Origin: Daphnia carinata
Lineage: Eukaryota > Arthropoda > Branchiopoda > Diplostraca > Daphniidae
Assembly (NCBI RefSeq): GCF_022539665.2
Contig: NC_081338.1
Coordinates: 5,269,679 to 5,333,678, forward strand
Direction of reading: 5' to 3'
DNA: 64,000 nucleotides
Every line of letters begins with the position of its first letter. Position 1 is the first letter of the stretch. Shown in pieces: positions 1 to 10,445 of this stretch. The position numbers and the translations under genes were made by a program. The notes beneath the pieces were generated by a model. That model saw only the letters and a list, made by a program, of their open reading frames with translations, ran no database searches and was not told the DNA's origin.

Positions 1-99
1 TACCCACAAATCCGAACTAAAGGTTAATCGCTCCTGTAAAAATGTTCCAAATCTTCAGCTCTTCTTCCGGCTTCTCTTAGCCAATCACCGGGTAATCTC

Positions 100-147
100 C
101 CCGGTGGGTCAACAAGGCAGTGTCTCCCCCTGCCTGGGTTGACGGCA
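100..147. repeat. Strong hairpin (imperfect inverted repeat)
   Basis: GTCAAC plus AGGCAG is followed, after a pyrimidine-rich loop, by CTGCCT and GTTGAC, so the sequence folds into a two-part stem. The first 350 bases show no coding potential. A structured end of a degraded transposable element is possible, but I do not recognise a family. Confidence 0.45.
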
Positions 148-351
148 ACTTTTGAAAGGGCTATTGTGCCTTTTTAAAGTTGCAAAAATAATTGTAATGT
201 GCAGAGAATTGTCAATAAAATTTTTTTATAAAATATTTTTTGCAAAATTTGTTTCTTTATTGTGTGTTAACCCATTACATTTAACAACTTTCTTTATTTA
301 GCTTGCTCAATTCACCGTCATTGTTTATGCCACTTTGATGGTAATCATTAC

Positions 352-420
352 TATATTTGGATTCGAACCTCAGACATCTGACATCACAGACCAGCGCTCT
401 ACCACTGAGCTATGAGGGAC
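352..420 (-). pseudogene. tRNA-like relic (His-type anticodon GTG) or SINE head
   Basis: Read on the minus strand, this has a good RNA polymerase III A box (TAGCTCAGTGG) and B box (GGTTCGAATCC) at tRNA spacing. A weak anticodon stem closes a 7-base loop that would present GTG. The acceptor 5' strand GTCCCTC has no matching 3' strand and the T stem has two mismatches, so a functional tRNA is unlikely. A tRNA pseudogene or the head of a tRNA-derived SINE fits better. Confidence 0.5.
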
Positions 421-512
421 TGTACATATAATAATTCACATATGAAAGCATATGTACGTATGCAGTTTAAACAAGGTCTTTTAGGAAGAAATTCTTAAGT
501 TACTAACGTTGC

Positions 513-582
513 AGTTGGCTTAATTGTAAAGCATTGGACTAGTGTGCCAATGGTCTAGGGTTCGATCCCCAAAACAGTTGAT
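513..582 (+). pseudogene. Second tRNA-like relic, opposite strand
   Basis: An A-box-like TGGCTTAATTG and a B-box-like GGTTCGATCCC are spaced as in a tRNA. The anticodon stem ATTGG/CCAAT pairs perfectly but encloses a 9-base loop, too large for a normal tRNA, and the acceptor arm does not pair. It lies about 90 bases from the relic at 352-420 and faces the other way, so the pair may be the remains of two SINE insertions. Confidence 0.4.
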
Positions 583-814
583 AAATATAGTGATTAAAAT
601 AAAAACAAAATTCATGTGAAAATAATGTATTTTATTGCCCTCCATCCACCCTCAAATCCACCACTAACATTTGCATATTAAAATACAATACAAGACATAA
701 CTACATACATAACTAACTAGCAGGCTGGCTGCCACGCCACTAACTACTCTAGCTAAGTCGCTATCGTAGGGATAGCGACCAAGGGGGACTGTCCGCTGAC
801 AAGTCCGGGCTGAT

Positions 815-968
815 GTAATGGTGGAGACCGTTGTGGAAACGCACATCCCGGGTCTCCACCACACATCGAGAAAAGGGGGACCCTACGGTGCGTTGCCTAA
901 AAAGCCTTACGGCCAATCTTGGGCAGTGGCAACTGCTCCACCTCATGGCAGATAGGCCATGAGGCAGA
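815..968. repeat. Two strong hairpins in a G+C-rich element of unknown class
   Basis: GGTGGAGACC (818) pairs with GGTCTCCACC (about 852), and CCTCATGGC (940) pairs with GCCATGAGG (956). Both stems are nearly perfect and lie in a G+C-rich stretch (about 730-1000) unlike its AT-rich surroundings. There is no convincing open frame. It resembles the structured end of a non-autonomous or non-LTR element, but I cannot name one. Confidence 0.45.
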
Positions 969-1084
969 ACAGCGCGGCCCGTCCCTAAACAGCTAAAAAA
1001 AAAAGGGGATCAAAATGGCGTGGCAGCCAGCGTGTTAATTAGCACAAAAAACTAAACACTTAAAAATACAAAGATACCATAAAG

Positions 1085-1370
1085 AACAGGCGATGACGTG
1101 GCGACCACGAGGCGACGGGCGAGGCGATGATGGCGCGACGGGCGAAGAGAAGACGTGGCGACGGGCGAGGCGATGACAGCGGGGCAGGGAAGACGTGACG
1201 AAGGACGAGGCGAAGGCGGGGTGACGGGGGCGACGGGCGAAGCGAAAACGGGACGACCACGATGCGAAACGAAGCTACCACGGTGCGATGACGGAATGAC
1301 GGGCGAGGTGAAGACGGACGAGGTGAAGATGGGCGAAGTGAAGACGGGCGACGGGCAAAGTCAAAACTTA
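1085..1370. repeat. Degenerate GC-rich tandem repeat (minisatellite-like)
   Basis: Imperfect 15-18 base units built around GACGGGCGAGGYGAWG repeat for about 280 bases. The same words run through all frames, so the open frames on both strands here follow from base composition and not from coding. It may be an expanded minisatellite inside the element whose hairpins lie at 815-968. Confidence 0.6.
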
Positions 1371-1399
1371 CAATTTTGAAACTGGAAATAGAAAACAAA

Positions 1400-2420
1400 T
1401 ACAGATTTTTTCACACATTTTTTTCATTTATTACTATTTCACAATTGATTCAAAACTTTAGAGAAGTTCATCGAAAGCAGCCAACATTTACGAACCTTTA
1501 AATATAAAAACAAAACAAGTAAAATCTTCGAGATACGAATTGTTGGTGTTTTATGTCAAAAGCCAGGTTTTTCTAAAACTCAAACGCAAAGTTAGGAAGA
1601 TCAGAAGAATCAATGTTCGATCTCAGGCGTGAGAATAGGAATGGAAATTTAAAAAATCTAGAATCTCTACTGAATAGCAGGCTTTTTCTATAAAATCGTA
1701 TACATGGCAAGGTTTTCAATAGGCATCATTCATTTAAAACTTACAAGTTTGAGCTAAGGTCTGTCGATGGTGTTTTCCAGTATTAAATTCCCTGAAGTAG
1801 TCTGTTCAAACACAATAGGACTCTTCAGTGTTCTGGAGGTGTGTGTTGTTAGGTGTTTTGATCCCCAGAGGTAGCAGAGGAATGATGTTTTCTTCTTGTC
1901 TTTTTGTGGTGTCGAAATAAATTAAAAAGCTGAATGTTTAGTCCAATGTGTAGTGTCTTTTGTTTTTTAATGTCGAGATGGCTTACTAGCTGAAACAGAG
2001 GGTGTTATCATTTCCAGGCTCGTCTCTCACACATCATATTTGGAATATTTGGCCTTTTTCTAGATTGTTTTACAAAAATTTTCTCTTCTTACTTCTTAAC
2101 GCTTTTCTGCTAAAAGAGATTCAGTCAACAACGACAGGAAATTTGATAAAACAAAGTTTTATTTAAAAAATACCTAAAGGCCAAAACTGAGGCAAATTCA
2201 GTAGCACAGCTGGTGTGGTTTTCATCACTTCGAATCACATTCGTTGCAGTAGTTCACATAGTAACAAGCAATGCATTCACCACTGTAGTGTGTCCAGCAG
2301 CTACAGCAGGTATAGTAAACTCTTTCTTCCAGGCCAAATTTTTTTGTATCATCATTAGGTTGATGTTGCATTGCCTCTCCATTAATAGGCTTTGTTTGCC
2401 TATGTAATCTTCCTATTCAA
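1400..2420. other. Intergenic, nothing recognised
   Basis: AT-rich sequence with no open frame showing coding character and no recognised repeat. Confidence 0.5.
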
Positions 2421-2756
2421 ATGTATAAAGGAATTAAGCAATATTGGCAAGGAATTACCGTTTACCGGAAACTGTACTATAAGACAGAAGTACGTAACGT
2501 AACGTACGAAAAGCCGTTCGCCTTGTACTTACCGACATTTCTAGGAAAGTGGGTGAAAAGCTATCAAAACATCAACATCAGATCCGAAAGTAACCTTTGC
2601 TCTTCTCAAATCTCTTCCGAAACTCCATTTCACATGCTTTTTAAAATAAACAACTCATTCTATAGTTCACTATTTGTATGGGTAATAGCAAAACAAGCCC
2701 GATTTAGTCCGGCTGCGAAAATGATACGAATGACTGTAATGGCGGGAAATTGCTAA
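2421..2756 (+). CDS. Hypothetical ORF, 111 codons, doubtful
   Basis: An uninterrupted ATG-initiated frame of 111 codons, ending just before the foldback element at 2768. The predicted peptide is rich in Tyr, Lys and Ser, has no signal peptide and no family that I recognise. No promoter or partner exon is evident, and its place beside a repeat suggests either chance or a decayed fragment. Confidence 0.15.
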   Translation: MYKGIKQYWQGITVYRKLYYKTEVRNVTYEKPFALYLPTFLGKWVKSYQNINIRSESNLCSSQISSETPFHMLFKINNSFYSSLFVWVIAKQARFSPAAKMIRMTVMAGNC

Positions 2757-2767
2757 AACATATCCCC

Positions 2768-3888
2768 AACATTTTTAGGTCAAATTGTATATTAGCACCA
2801 AATACTAGTAATTAACAGTATTAAGCGTCGAAAAATCAGTTAGCAACTTTGCATCAGGAATTTCTACTGCAGACGGTCACCCAAACACTATAGCCACCTA
2901 TTGGTACGATATTCAGTTTTCTGCATTGGGTTTCAGCGATCGTCCGGGGCAAGAGTAAGGGCTGTAGCAACTTTCACTTCTCATAATTCAAATGCATAAG
3001 GTTCACGTGTAAAAGATATAAATTTTCGTAATCCTTGCTTAATTTAGTTAAAAATATATTATTCCGATTCGACATTGAACGCTGATCGCGAATATCGGCT
3101 TTGTTTTGACATTGGGCTTAACAAAACGGAGAAAAAAGAAGAAAATGACCGTGGGAAAATTGCCTCAAAAACCATCAAAAATTGACCATCGTTGGAATTG
3201 CTCGAAAATGACAGTGTATACTCAAAATTGAATGCTGATTCCGAGAAAAATTATTTTTTTCCTAACGTTGACCGTTTTGGAAATACATCGGATTGAATAA
3301 CTTGGATGTATCACGCTAGCGCTGTGGCGTACTGGCGCGCCAGTCGTTTTTCAATTCGGTATATTTCCAAAACGGTCGATGTTATGAAAAAAATAGCAAT
3401 TTTCTCGGAATCAGCATTCAATTTTGAGTATATTCTGCCATTTTCAAGCAATTCCAACGATGGTCATTTTTTGACGGTTTTGGAGGCAATTTTCCCACGG
3501 TCATTTTCTTCGTTTTTCTCCGTTTTGTTAAGCCCAATGTCAAAACAAAGCCGATATTCGTGATCAGCGTTCAATTTCGAATCGTAATAATGTATTTTTA
3601 ACTAAATTAAGAAAGGATTACGAAAATTGATATCTTTTGCACGTGAACCTTGTGGCATTTAAATTATCAGCAGTGAAAGTTGCTACAGCCCTTACTCTTG
3701 CCCCGGACGAACGCTGAAACCCAATGCAGAAAACTGAATATCGTACCAATAGGTGGCTATAGTGTTTGGGGGCCGTCTGCAGTAGAAATTCCTGACACAA
3801 AGTTGCTACTGATTTTTTATTCGACGCTTAATACTGTTAAATACTAGTATTTGGCGCTAATATACAATTTGACGTAAAAATATTTGTG
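2768..3888. mobile_element. Foldback element: 1.1-kb imperfect inverted repeat
   Basis: The left arm (about 2768-3301) is repeated as its reverse complement in the right arm (about 3346-3888) with scattered mismatches and small indels. The pairing runs continuously from the outer ends (AATTTGACG/CCTAAATTT type blocks) through a GCCCCGGAC block to the innermost GACCGTTTTGGAAAT. About 45 bases separate the arms. There is no transposase frame; short ORFs inside the arms are by-products. This is the structure of a foldback transposon or large MITE. The spacer word AGCGCTGTNGCGTACTGGCGCG recurs outside the element near 4060. Confidence 0.75.
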
Positions 3889-4779
3889 ATCAACCAGTAT
3901 TTGACTTTTAGTATAACGTGTAAATTGTTTACAGAATTTCAAGTGATATACCTTTTTCGTCGAAATGTTGGTCTTGAAAATAAGCCCGACTTTGTGTTGT
4001 GGTAACTTTTAAATTACCCACCGTCATCTAGCGACAAAGAAGTGTGTGCTGCACCGCGATAGCGCTGTAGCGTACTGGCGCGTCACCATTGTATCAAATA
4101 TTCGGCAGTACTATTTTACTGCTAGATGGCTCTACTGTTTGAAGGTCCATATTACATAACAATTCATTGTCCATTCTTCCCGCGGTAACATTAAACGGTA
4201 AATTTGTAACGCCATTTGACGACCCATTCTTTCATTGACAATTTTTGTTCACTAATTAATCATTTATTTAGGTAGGTCGTAGAGAACCTGTACAGCCATC
4301 TGATAACAAAATTCTAACAATTTAGGTATTACCTCCTGACCACCCAATTCGGTTCACGAATGTTAAGTTTCCCTCAGTTCGTAAATATCAGTCGTCGTGG
4401 CGTTCCGGACTTCAAAATGTGCGATGGGGTTGTGCGTCGCGCTCTGGCATTACGCAACGACGATCTTAATCAGGAATCAATCAATTAGGACCTCGTCACT
4501 TTTACCTTCACCTTTGTTACTTTTACCAATATATTTTCTCATAAAGGAAAAACCTAATTAAAAGCGTAAAACCACAACTGTTGATTGTCACCGTATATAA
4601 ATTTGTGCACGAAAACGTTTCTCTGTGGCATCGTTTAAAGTTAACAGGTGTATGGCACTTCAAGAAATTTCGAGTTATTCAGTCTCTGAGCAGTTTCTGC
4701 GCCGCTTTTTTGCACTAAGGTCAATACGGTTCTCTTCTAAAAAATCTTCTTTAGTTTTCGAACGTCTTCGGGATTGATA
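3889..4779. other. Intergenic flank of the foldback element
   Basis: No gene seen. A 25-base relative of the foldback spacer lies near 4056-4083. The remainder is AT-rich and probably includes the 3' flank of the TNF-receptor-like gene. Confidence 0.4.
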
Positions 4780-6242
4780 TCAAAATCCGGAATCCTGCGA
4801 ACCTTGATCACTGGAAGGCTCACTCAAAACGGATCCAAGGAAACGGGAGACACTCTGCAGAGCTCTTGACTGACGACGCCACGACACATCCAGAATGACG
4901 GATGGAAAACTGGGATCATCGCTCACCACAAGGAAAGCTTCCGGCGCATCTGGCTCTTGATCGTCTTCAAAGCTTTCAGACAAACTAGAGTCCCGACGAT
5001 CTTAATCATCTTCAGATTCACAGTCTGCCGTAGATTTTTGGCGATTCTGGAATAAAGGGAACAAAGCGAATAGGTCTATCGTACAACAAATTTTAATCAA
5101 AATTTGAAGTACCTGTTTGATTTCATGTTTGTGATTCCGACCGGTACTGGCTGAGGACGTGGGATGACGTGCGATGACTATAGCTTTCGCCAACAGAAGC
5201 TATTCTTCTTCTGCTCAAAAGGATCTCCGGATCGCTTGGCAAACGGACTAGTTGACTTGTCGATGCCGGTCGAGGCACTCTTTCCAACGATTGACTTCTA
5301 AAGAAATTGTTGGATATGTCCGGCATCGAAGATGTCGGTTCCCAAGGTGACGGAATGGTCTCAGTTGATTGACTAGATTCGTCATCGACTTCAGAATCAA
5401 CGGCTACGTGAATTGGAACGCGATCCCCTTCTTCCGGTTCTACATCCGAATCGTGTAGACGATTATTGAAAACGTCGTAGTAGCCGGCTGGAATAGCTTC
5501 ATCGTAAAGTCCTTGGTTTTCTTGTATAACTACCCGTTCGGGGGATCTAACAGGTTCTGCCACAACTAGGCCATCCGTTTCGTCAGTGAATGTTGCATCG
5601 TATAGGGAGTAGAGGGGCGGAGCAGACGGAAGCAATCTGGGATCCTTGTTGTTGGAAACAGCTGGTGCACGACGACCTATAATACATTGCCATTAGTTTG
5701 AAATTTAAGCTAGAAAAGGAAAATTTACATTTGAGGAAGCAGACGATGAAAGCCACTGTCAAAAAAAAGAACAGACGCTATCTACACGATTCCCGTCCAC
5801 CTAAAACCGGTAGACGTCGAGACCGTTTCGTTCAGTGAGAAGCATGTCATCGATCGCCGTTGATAAGTTAAATCCTTAGCTTGATATCTGCATATACTCA
5901 ACTATAATTTTCAGTTCAGAAATAGTTCTTTATGTTTCTTACCCTGGTAGGCAAACTCCACAATCATCTTCGTATCTGGCACAAATAGGTTGACCGGTCA
6001 ACGATCGCGCCGGTTGGCGATTGAAATGGGTATCGCAGGGAATGCATCGTTCACAATACGAGAGGAAACAATAATAACCCGACCCACAGTCGATATCCTT
6101 ATCACACTGCAAAAAGAAGGAAAGAATCACTTACAGATGAGAAAACAAAATCATCTCGAAAAGTTCTTACCTCACGTAGAATCTCTGCAGAATTCAATAG
6201 GGACACAAAGAAAAGAAGGAGGCAAGCTATTCGGATCACCAT
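4780..6242 (-). CDS. TNF-receptor-like transmembrane protein (grindelwald/wengen type), multi-exon
   Basis: Exon 1 (6242-6171, 24 codons) encodes a signal peptide with the core LLLFFVSLL. Exon 2 (6106-5943) follows in phase 0 and encodes one compact cysteine-rich domain with about ten Cys ending CGVCLPG, the pattern of invertebrate TNF receptors of the Eiger pathway. A transmembrane stretch (LTVAFIVCFLK) is encoded near 5729-5780. The main cytoplasmic exon begins at 5676 and is Ser/Pro/acidic. A further frame to 4780 (start about 4987) is a plausible last exon, entered if the donor at about 5143 (phase 2) is used; otherwise the protein ends at 5123. The frame into the transmembrane exon is off by one beside a run of eight T, so either a base is missing or an exon was missed. 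Assignment to wengen or grindelwald is inference from domain layout. Confidence 0.6.
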
Positions 6243-6304
6243 GTTCAAACGTCGTACAGACTTCGTGATAAGTGCCTAAATTAAAAAGAAATGCCCGTGC
6301 TACA

Positions 6305-7480
6305 TACGGATGATGCAATCAGTCGTTGGCAAGTCATAATTTACGACATTGTTTACGCCGGCAATATCTAGGAAAAACAATAGAAACATCAAATACGTAA
6401 AAAACGAACAAAGAACCCATAAAGTATTACCGAAACCAAGAGCAGCAACATTAGTGGCCCCCAGAATATTCCTAATATCATTTTTGAAGTCACGTAGCGC
6501 TTGCTCACGTTGATTCTGAAGACGATCACCATGGATGCTGGTAGACTAGACATTTAAAGTTAAGACACTTTGCCCAATTCACAACAGGTTTAATTCTTAC
6601 TTGTAAGTTGTTATTGCAGAGAAATGCAGCGACGAAATCCGCCGTCTATTTGCTGTTGACAAAAACGATAGTCTTGGCATCACCGAGATCTTGTAAAACT
6701 TCGATCAGCTTAGCTCTCTTATTTCTTTTCGTGCACTGGAAAAAACAGCTGTTTAACATCCGGATTGGTGCCACCGACAACGCCTGTTGTGACGAATATG
6801 TCGTCTCCCATGAACGTCGCAGCCAGCGCTTGTACTTCATCTGGGAATGTAGCCGGTAACATACAAACACGACGGATTCCCTACAGAGAAACAAATAAAT
6901 ATTAAATCAGTCAAATTTCATACTCAAAAGCCATCGAGAACATACTTTCGTTGGATGGTTGGCAATTTTTCCAATATTGGCGCCGAAACCCATATCAAGC
7001 ATTCGATCAGCTCCGTCCAAAATTTAAAACCTGACCCCCGTGGAGTCAAATACTCCACGCTCGAGAAAATTCTTGAGTCGCCCACCTTGAGTCCTTGAGA
7101 CGCACCAGCAACACCTTGTTCTAACAATATGTTCAAAACTGGTACCAAGTACGCCACCTACATGAAAAAATGTAAAATTTAGATGACTTAATCAACGAAT
7201 ATCACGAAGGGTTTGTTGAGTATTGTAACAGTTTCTTAGATGCAATTGGACCTTTTAGTAGTCACAATTACCGGCGTGCACACCCAAAATTACTTTTACT
7301 ACAACTTACCCAGTTCATACCGACCCATTTGAATCAAGCCAGTACGAGGGCATCAAGGTTTCAAAATTACAGAGTGTTAATTAATTGGATTACCGTTTTG
7401 TCAGAGCCCATGAGAGCACAAGCAATTAAATCTCTTTGGTAAGAATAACTGCAACTGAAGCTTTCTGAACAGGTGTTGGT
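6305..7480 (-). pseudogene. Decayed Vasa/DDX4-type DEAD-box RNA helicase
   Basis: The pieces follow helicase order on the minus strand: TKPTPVQ-like Q motif and Walker A (GSDKT for GSGKT) at about 7480-7385; a hydrophobic block at 7160-7080; a DEAD-box piece near 7040-6930 reading DGAD for DEAD, just after an in-frame stop; ATFPDEVQ and GVVGG at 6860-6770; KTIVFVNSK near 6650; [17 protein letters not shown] at about 6550; and [11 protein letters not shown] (for AARGLDI) with VVNYDLP at 6480-6330. Intron-like gaps with GT/AG ends remain, so it is a decayed genomic duplicate and not a processed copy. The loss of DEAD, the Walker A change, frame shifts near 7420 and the missing HRIGRTGR motif rule out activity. 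A functional parental Vasa gene must lie elsewhere. Confidence 0.75.
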
Positions 7481-7559
7481 TTTATGTAGCCAGAATTTTA
7501 AATGTTTTGTAGTAGTTGGCGCAGGCCGGCTTCTTCGAATGGTGTTATGCTGCAACCAT

Positions 7560-8420
7560 ACCAGAAGTCATAACAGACCATCGACACTGATGAACGAAAG
7601 GCTCAACTTAGTCAAATAATTTCATGCCATGTATCAGTCATGCTATGTTTTCACTATAAAAAAGATGTGTTATTTGTATGCTACTGAAAGAAAATATGTT
7701 TAATAATATACCTGTCTTCAAGAACTTCAGGTAGCTTCATAAAGCATTGCAGCCTTATGATCAGTTAGAGCACAGCAACTTGTTAGCTCTAGCTTGTACT
7801 GTTACACCTAGACAATAACACAATGTGGTAAATGAAGGATCCGCCATGAACGTCGTTTCAAATCATGGTGCCTTTTCCTTATAAAAAGGCAGATATTTTC
7901 ACAAACTTGGCATTTTAACAAGCAGCTTAAATGATTTACCTTCCTTGGGACAAAATCCACTATTGCCTTGGTCTTTCCACTTATCATGTGTACACAAATC
8001 ATTTCTTCATTTTCCACCGCCGTTGTTTTTCGAATTATGCAGAAAAAAGTAAAAAATTTAGCAAATATTAAAAAAAGCAAACGCTCCCGCTCCGGTCAGT
8101 CCGATGACAGGTTATGGCGACGTTTTTTGTAGAAAGCTCATGGCCTACTTCTAACATTACAGAGGTTTCTTATAGTGCCATCTAGTGCCACCAAAAACGG
8201 GGGTGTCAAAAATTAAATTTGCTTTACTTGGGATTTATAATTTATCAATTATTTGAATTAAAAGGCAGCCCAATTCCGAGCCAATATTTTAAGCTGAAAA
8301 AAACTGACTGAAGACCCCAGAAGACTGGAGAAAGAAACACTTGTTATCTAATGACAATACAACGAAAAACATAAAACAAACAAAAATTAACGGGGAAAAC
8401 TAAACAGGATTGCATAATCT
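7560..8420. other. Intergenic, nothing recognised
   Basis: No convincing exon. A 90-codon minus-strand frame (8080-7808) starts with a hydrophobic run but matches nothing I know. Confidence 0.4.
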
Positions 8421-8424
8421 GAAG

Positions 8425-8882
8425 TGCTGTATGAATTCAGAAGACTCCAAAAATTGAGATAATTTTTCATGAAATATAAAAAAAAAACAATTTAAGAGTT
8501 TCTTTCAATTGCCCAATGAAATTGACTAGTCATTTTCCTCCCCTACAATTCTACGTCTTCAACATGGATCAGGTTTCCGCGCAATTTACATTGCCATCCG
8601 TCCATCTGTACTTGATTACCATTACCCTTCTTTGACTAAAATTTGATCTCAAATTGTTAAAAACATTAATTTAAATAATTACGTTGTCGAACATTACGGG
8701 AAAAATACGAATTCAATTGATTTCCACAACACAATTAACATTACTTCTTTAAAAACACGAATTCTTTTTGAAAAACATCAGAGTTTGAGCTCTGATGGGT
8801 TCTGGCTTACGCTGGTAGATTATAAATTGCCTAACAATGAACAGTGTTTTCAAACAATCTGAACTTAAAAATCATTTGCAAA
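8425..8882 (+). promoter_or_regulatory. Duplicated 5' flank of RP1 with a conserved hairpin element
   Basis: About 400 bases upstream of RP1 resemble the upstream region of RP3 (27925-28196). The best conserved piece (8773-8811) has CATCAGAG and CTCTGATG as arms of a perfect 8-base stem with loop TTTGAG, followed by GGTTCTGGCTTACG. It ends 71 bases before the chosen ATG; in RP3 the same element ends 68 bases before the ATG. A TATAAA lies at 8821. A core promoter or 5' UTR element is likely. Confidence 0.5.
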
Positions 8883-10445
8883 ATGGCTGTTAATTTCATG
8901 GCAAATTTCACCTCATTTCTCAAGTTCGTTCTTCGTGATATGCTTAGGCCTATTACAGACCACAGAAGCATTTTGCTACCGGAGATTAAGATCGAACAGT
9001 CTCTAACCCAGAACCAGTCTTCCATCCCTATCTACCCAGTAGAGAAATCAGATGGAATTGGCTCCCATTCACCAACTGATCCGGCGATGACGACTGAAAT
9101 TGCCGGATTGCCGGAATACCAAGAAACCAGTATGGTGTTGGAAGAGCCAGAAACCATTCTGATGCTAGAGATGGAAACTATTGTCCCGGTCATCGAAGAC
9201 TTCACCCACGCCGATAGCATCACAGATGCCTCTGTCACTGATTTGATACCTGAAACGGTAAACGACCCAGCGATCAGGGCAACTGAAACATACGGGCAAA
9301 AAGACACCACCATGGGCCCAGCTGAACCAGTTTCGGTCGCCAACGAAGTTCATGAATCTACTAAGAAAAGCCCTTCTAAGCTATCAAGATTGGTTGAGCG
9401 AGCGGACAACCTGTTGGTCAAACTAGGCTTCCTCAGAGAATCTGACGCAAACAGAACGGTATCCGTTCAACTAACGATGAACGAGCAGCCGGTGGATATG
9501 GTGATCGACGGTGGGTGCTTTGAGTCGATCATCAGCCATGATCAATGGAGACAACTAGGTGAGCCGACACTAAAGGCCGTGTCGAAACATGACTCGGCTA
9601 CGTTTAAGCGATCGGGAAAATACAAGAATCATGTCACATGGCCAGAAGTAGAAGGCTACTTTCACGCTTTAGTTCAATTAGAAGAACGTGTGATGATTCT
9701 ACCGATCTATGTCGGCAAAAAAGACAAGATTATGTCCAATTTTCTCGGCCGTCGACTCATCTACGACCTCCATCTACACGCGGATAACGCTCATTTGATT
9801 CAGATTACTCGAGAAAACGAAGCTGGATCTCTACCCACGACAGATGACACTGTCCAAAAAGAATCTGAAGAGGCAGATGAGATGGATGACCCCACATTCC
9901 ATGAACTTCGGACAGATGATACGGAAACTTTGATCACTTTGTTACGAGTATTAACCAAGATTACCAAAAACAAAAACCAGACAAAGCGTGAAAAGTACGA
10001 GACTCGTATATCTCACCAGCGAATGCGTGAAACGGCCACCATGTCTTCCGAGTCTGAAACGAAAGCAAGTGCAAAAGACCACACTCATGCTAAAATGAAA
10101 AAGAACATTGCCAAGCTCAAAAAGATTTACGATCAAGACTTTAAGCGATCGTGCAACATTCTACGCAAAGCAGAAAAGAACGTGGGTGCTATTAAAGAAG
10201 AACTCGTTTTCACTTCAGAAGAACGTACGCGCATCCTTTTGACCGACGCTATCCGACAAAGACAAAAAGCTTTGCAAGTTGTGATCGAAGAAGAGCGACT
10301 CGAGTTTGCAGAGAAAATGAGCGAACTAGCCGATGCGAAAAAGATGTTCCTCACACCTCCAAAACAGACAAAAATCAAGACATTCTTCAATGAATTTAAG
10401 ACAGCTTGGACTCGAACCCAAACATTAACATCGTTCTGCAAATGA
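8883..10445 (+). CDS. RP1: membrane-anchored retropepsin-like coiled-coil protein (520 aa)
   Basis: Intronless frame from the ATG at 8883 (an upstream GTG in the same frame was not used). Domains in order: a short hydrophobic N terminus; an acidic, Thr/Glu-rich linker; an amphipathic helix (residues about 165-190); a retropepsin-like domain (about 193-305); and a Lys/Glu-rich coiled coil to the end. In the retropepsin-like part, VDMVIDGG (about 203-210) sits where retroviral-type proteases have the D-T/S-G active-site triplet and NFLGRRLIYDL (about 286-296) where they have LLGRD. The Asp is kept but the Thr/Ser is Gly, so activity is doubtful. RP2 (16787) and RP3 (28197) are paralogues. A domesticated retroelement protease domain is inferred; the cell role is unknown. 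Intact length argues for selection. Confidence 0.7.
   Translation: MAVNFMANFTSFLKFVLRDMLRPITDHRSILLPEIKIEQSLTQNQSSIPIYPVEKSDGIGSHSPTDPAMTTEIAGLPEYQETSMVLEEPETILMLEMETIVPVIEDFTHADSITDASVTDLIPETVNDPAIRATETYGQKDTTMGPAEPVSVANEVHESTKKSPSKLSRLVERADNLLVKLGFLRESDANRTVSVQLTMNEQPVDMVIDGGCFESIISHDQWRQLGEPTLKAVSKHDSATFKRSGKYKNHVTWPEVEGYFHALVQLEERVMILPIYVGKKDKIMSNFLGRRLIYDLHLHADNAHLIQITRENEAGSLPTTDDTVQKESEEADEMDDPTFHELRTDDTETLITLLRVLTKITKNKNQTKREKYETRISHQRMRETATMSSESETKASAKDHTHAKMKKNIAKLKKIYDQDFKRSCNILRKAEKNVGAIKEELVFTSEERTRILLTDAIRQRQKALQVVIEEERLEFAEKMSELADAKKMFLTPPKQTKIKTFFNEFKTAWTRTQTLTSFCK

Noticed and set aside
795-865. Hammerhead-ribozyme-like words CTGATG and GAAAC within a hairpin-rich region
   Set aside because: The core should read CTGATGA and the stem between it and GAAA does not pair; the arrangement does not meet the hammerhead consensus.
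1060-1398. Overlapping open frames on both strands
   Set aside because: They follow from the GC-rich tandem repeat lacking stop codons in several frames; no exon or start context supports translation.
3306-3800. Short ORFs inside the foldback element
   Set aside because: They lie in repeat arms, mirror each other on opposite strands and have no transposase resemblance.
8883-10445. RP1 as the gag-pol of a complete LTR retrotransposon
   Set aside because: No reverse transcriptase, integrase, zinc knuckle or flanking LTR pair was found; homologous flanks belong to the RP/T-synthase duplication and are not terminal repeats.
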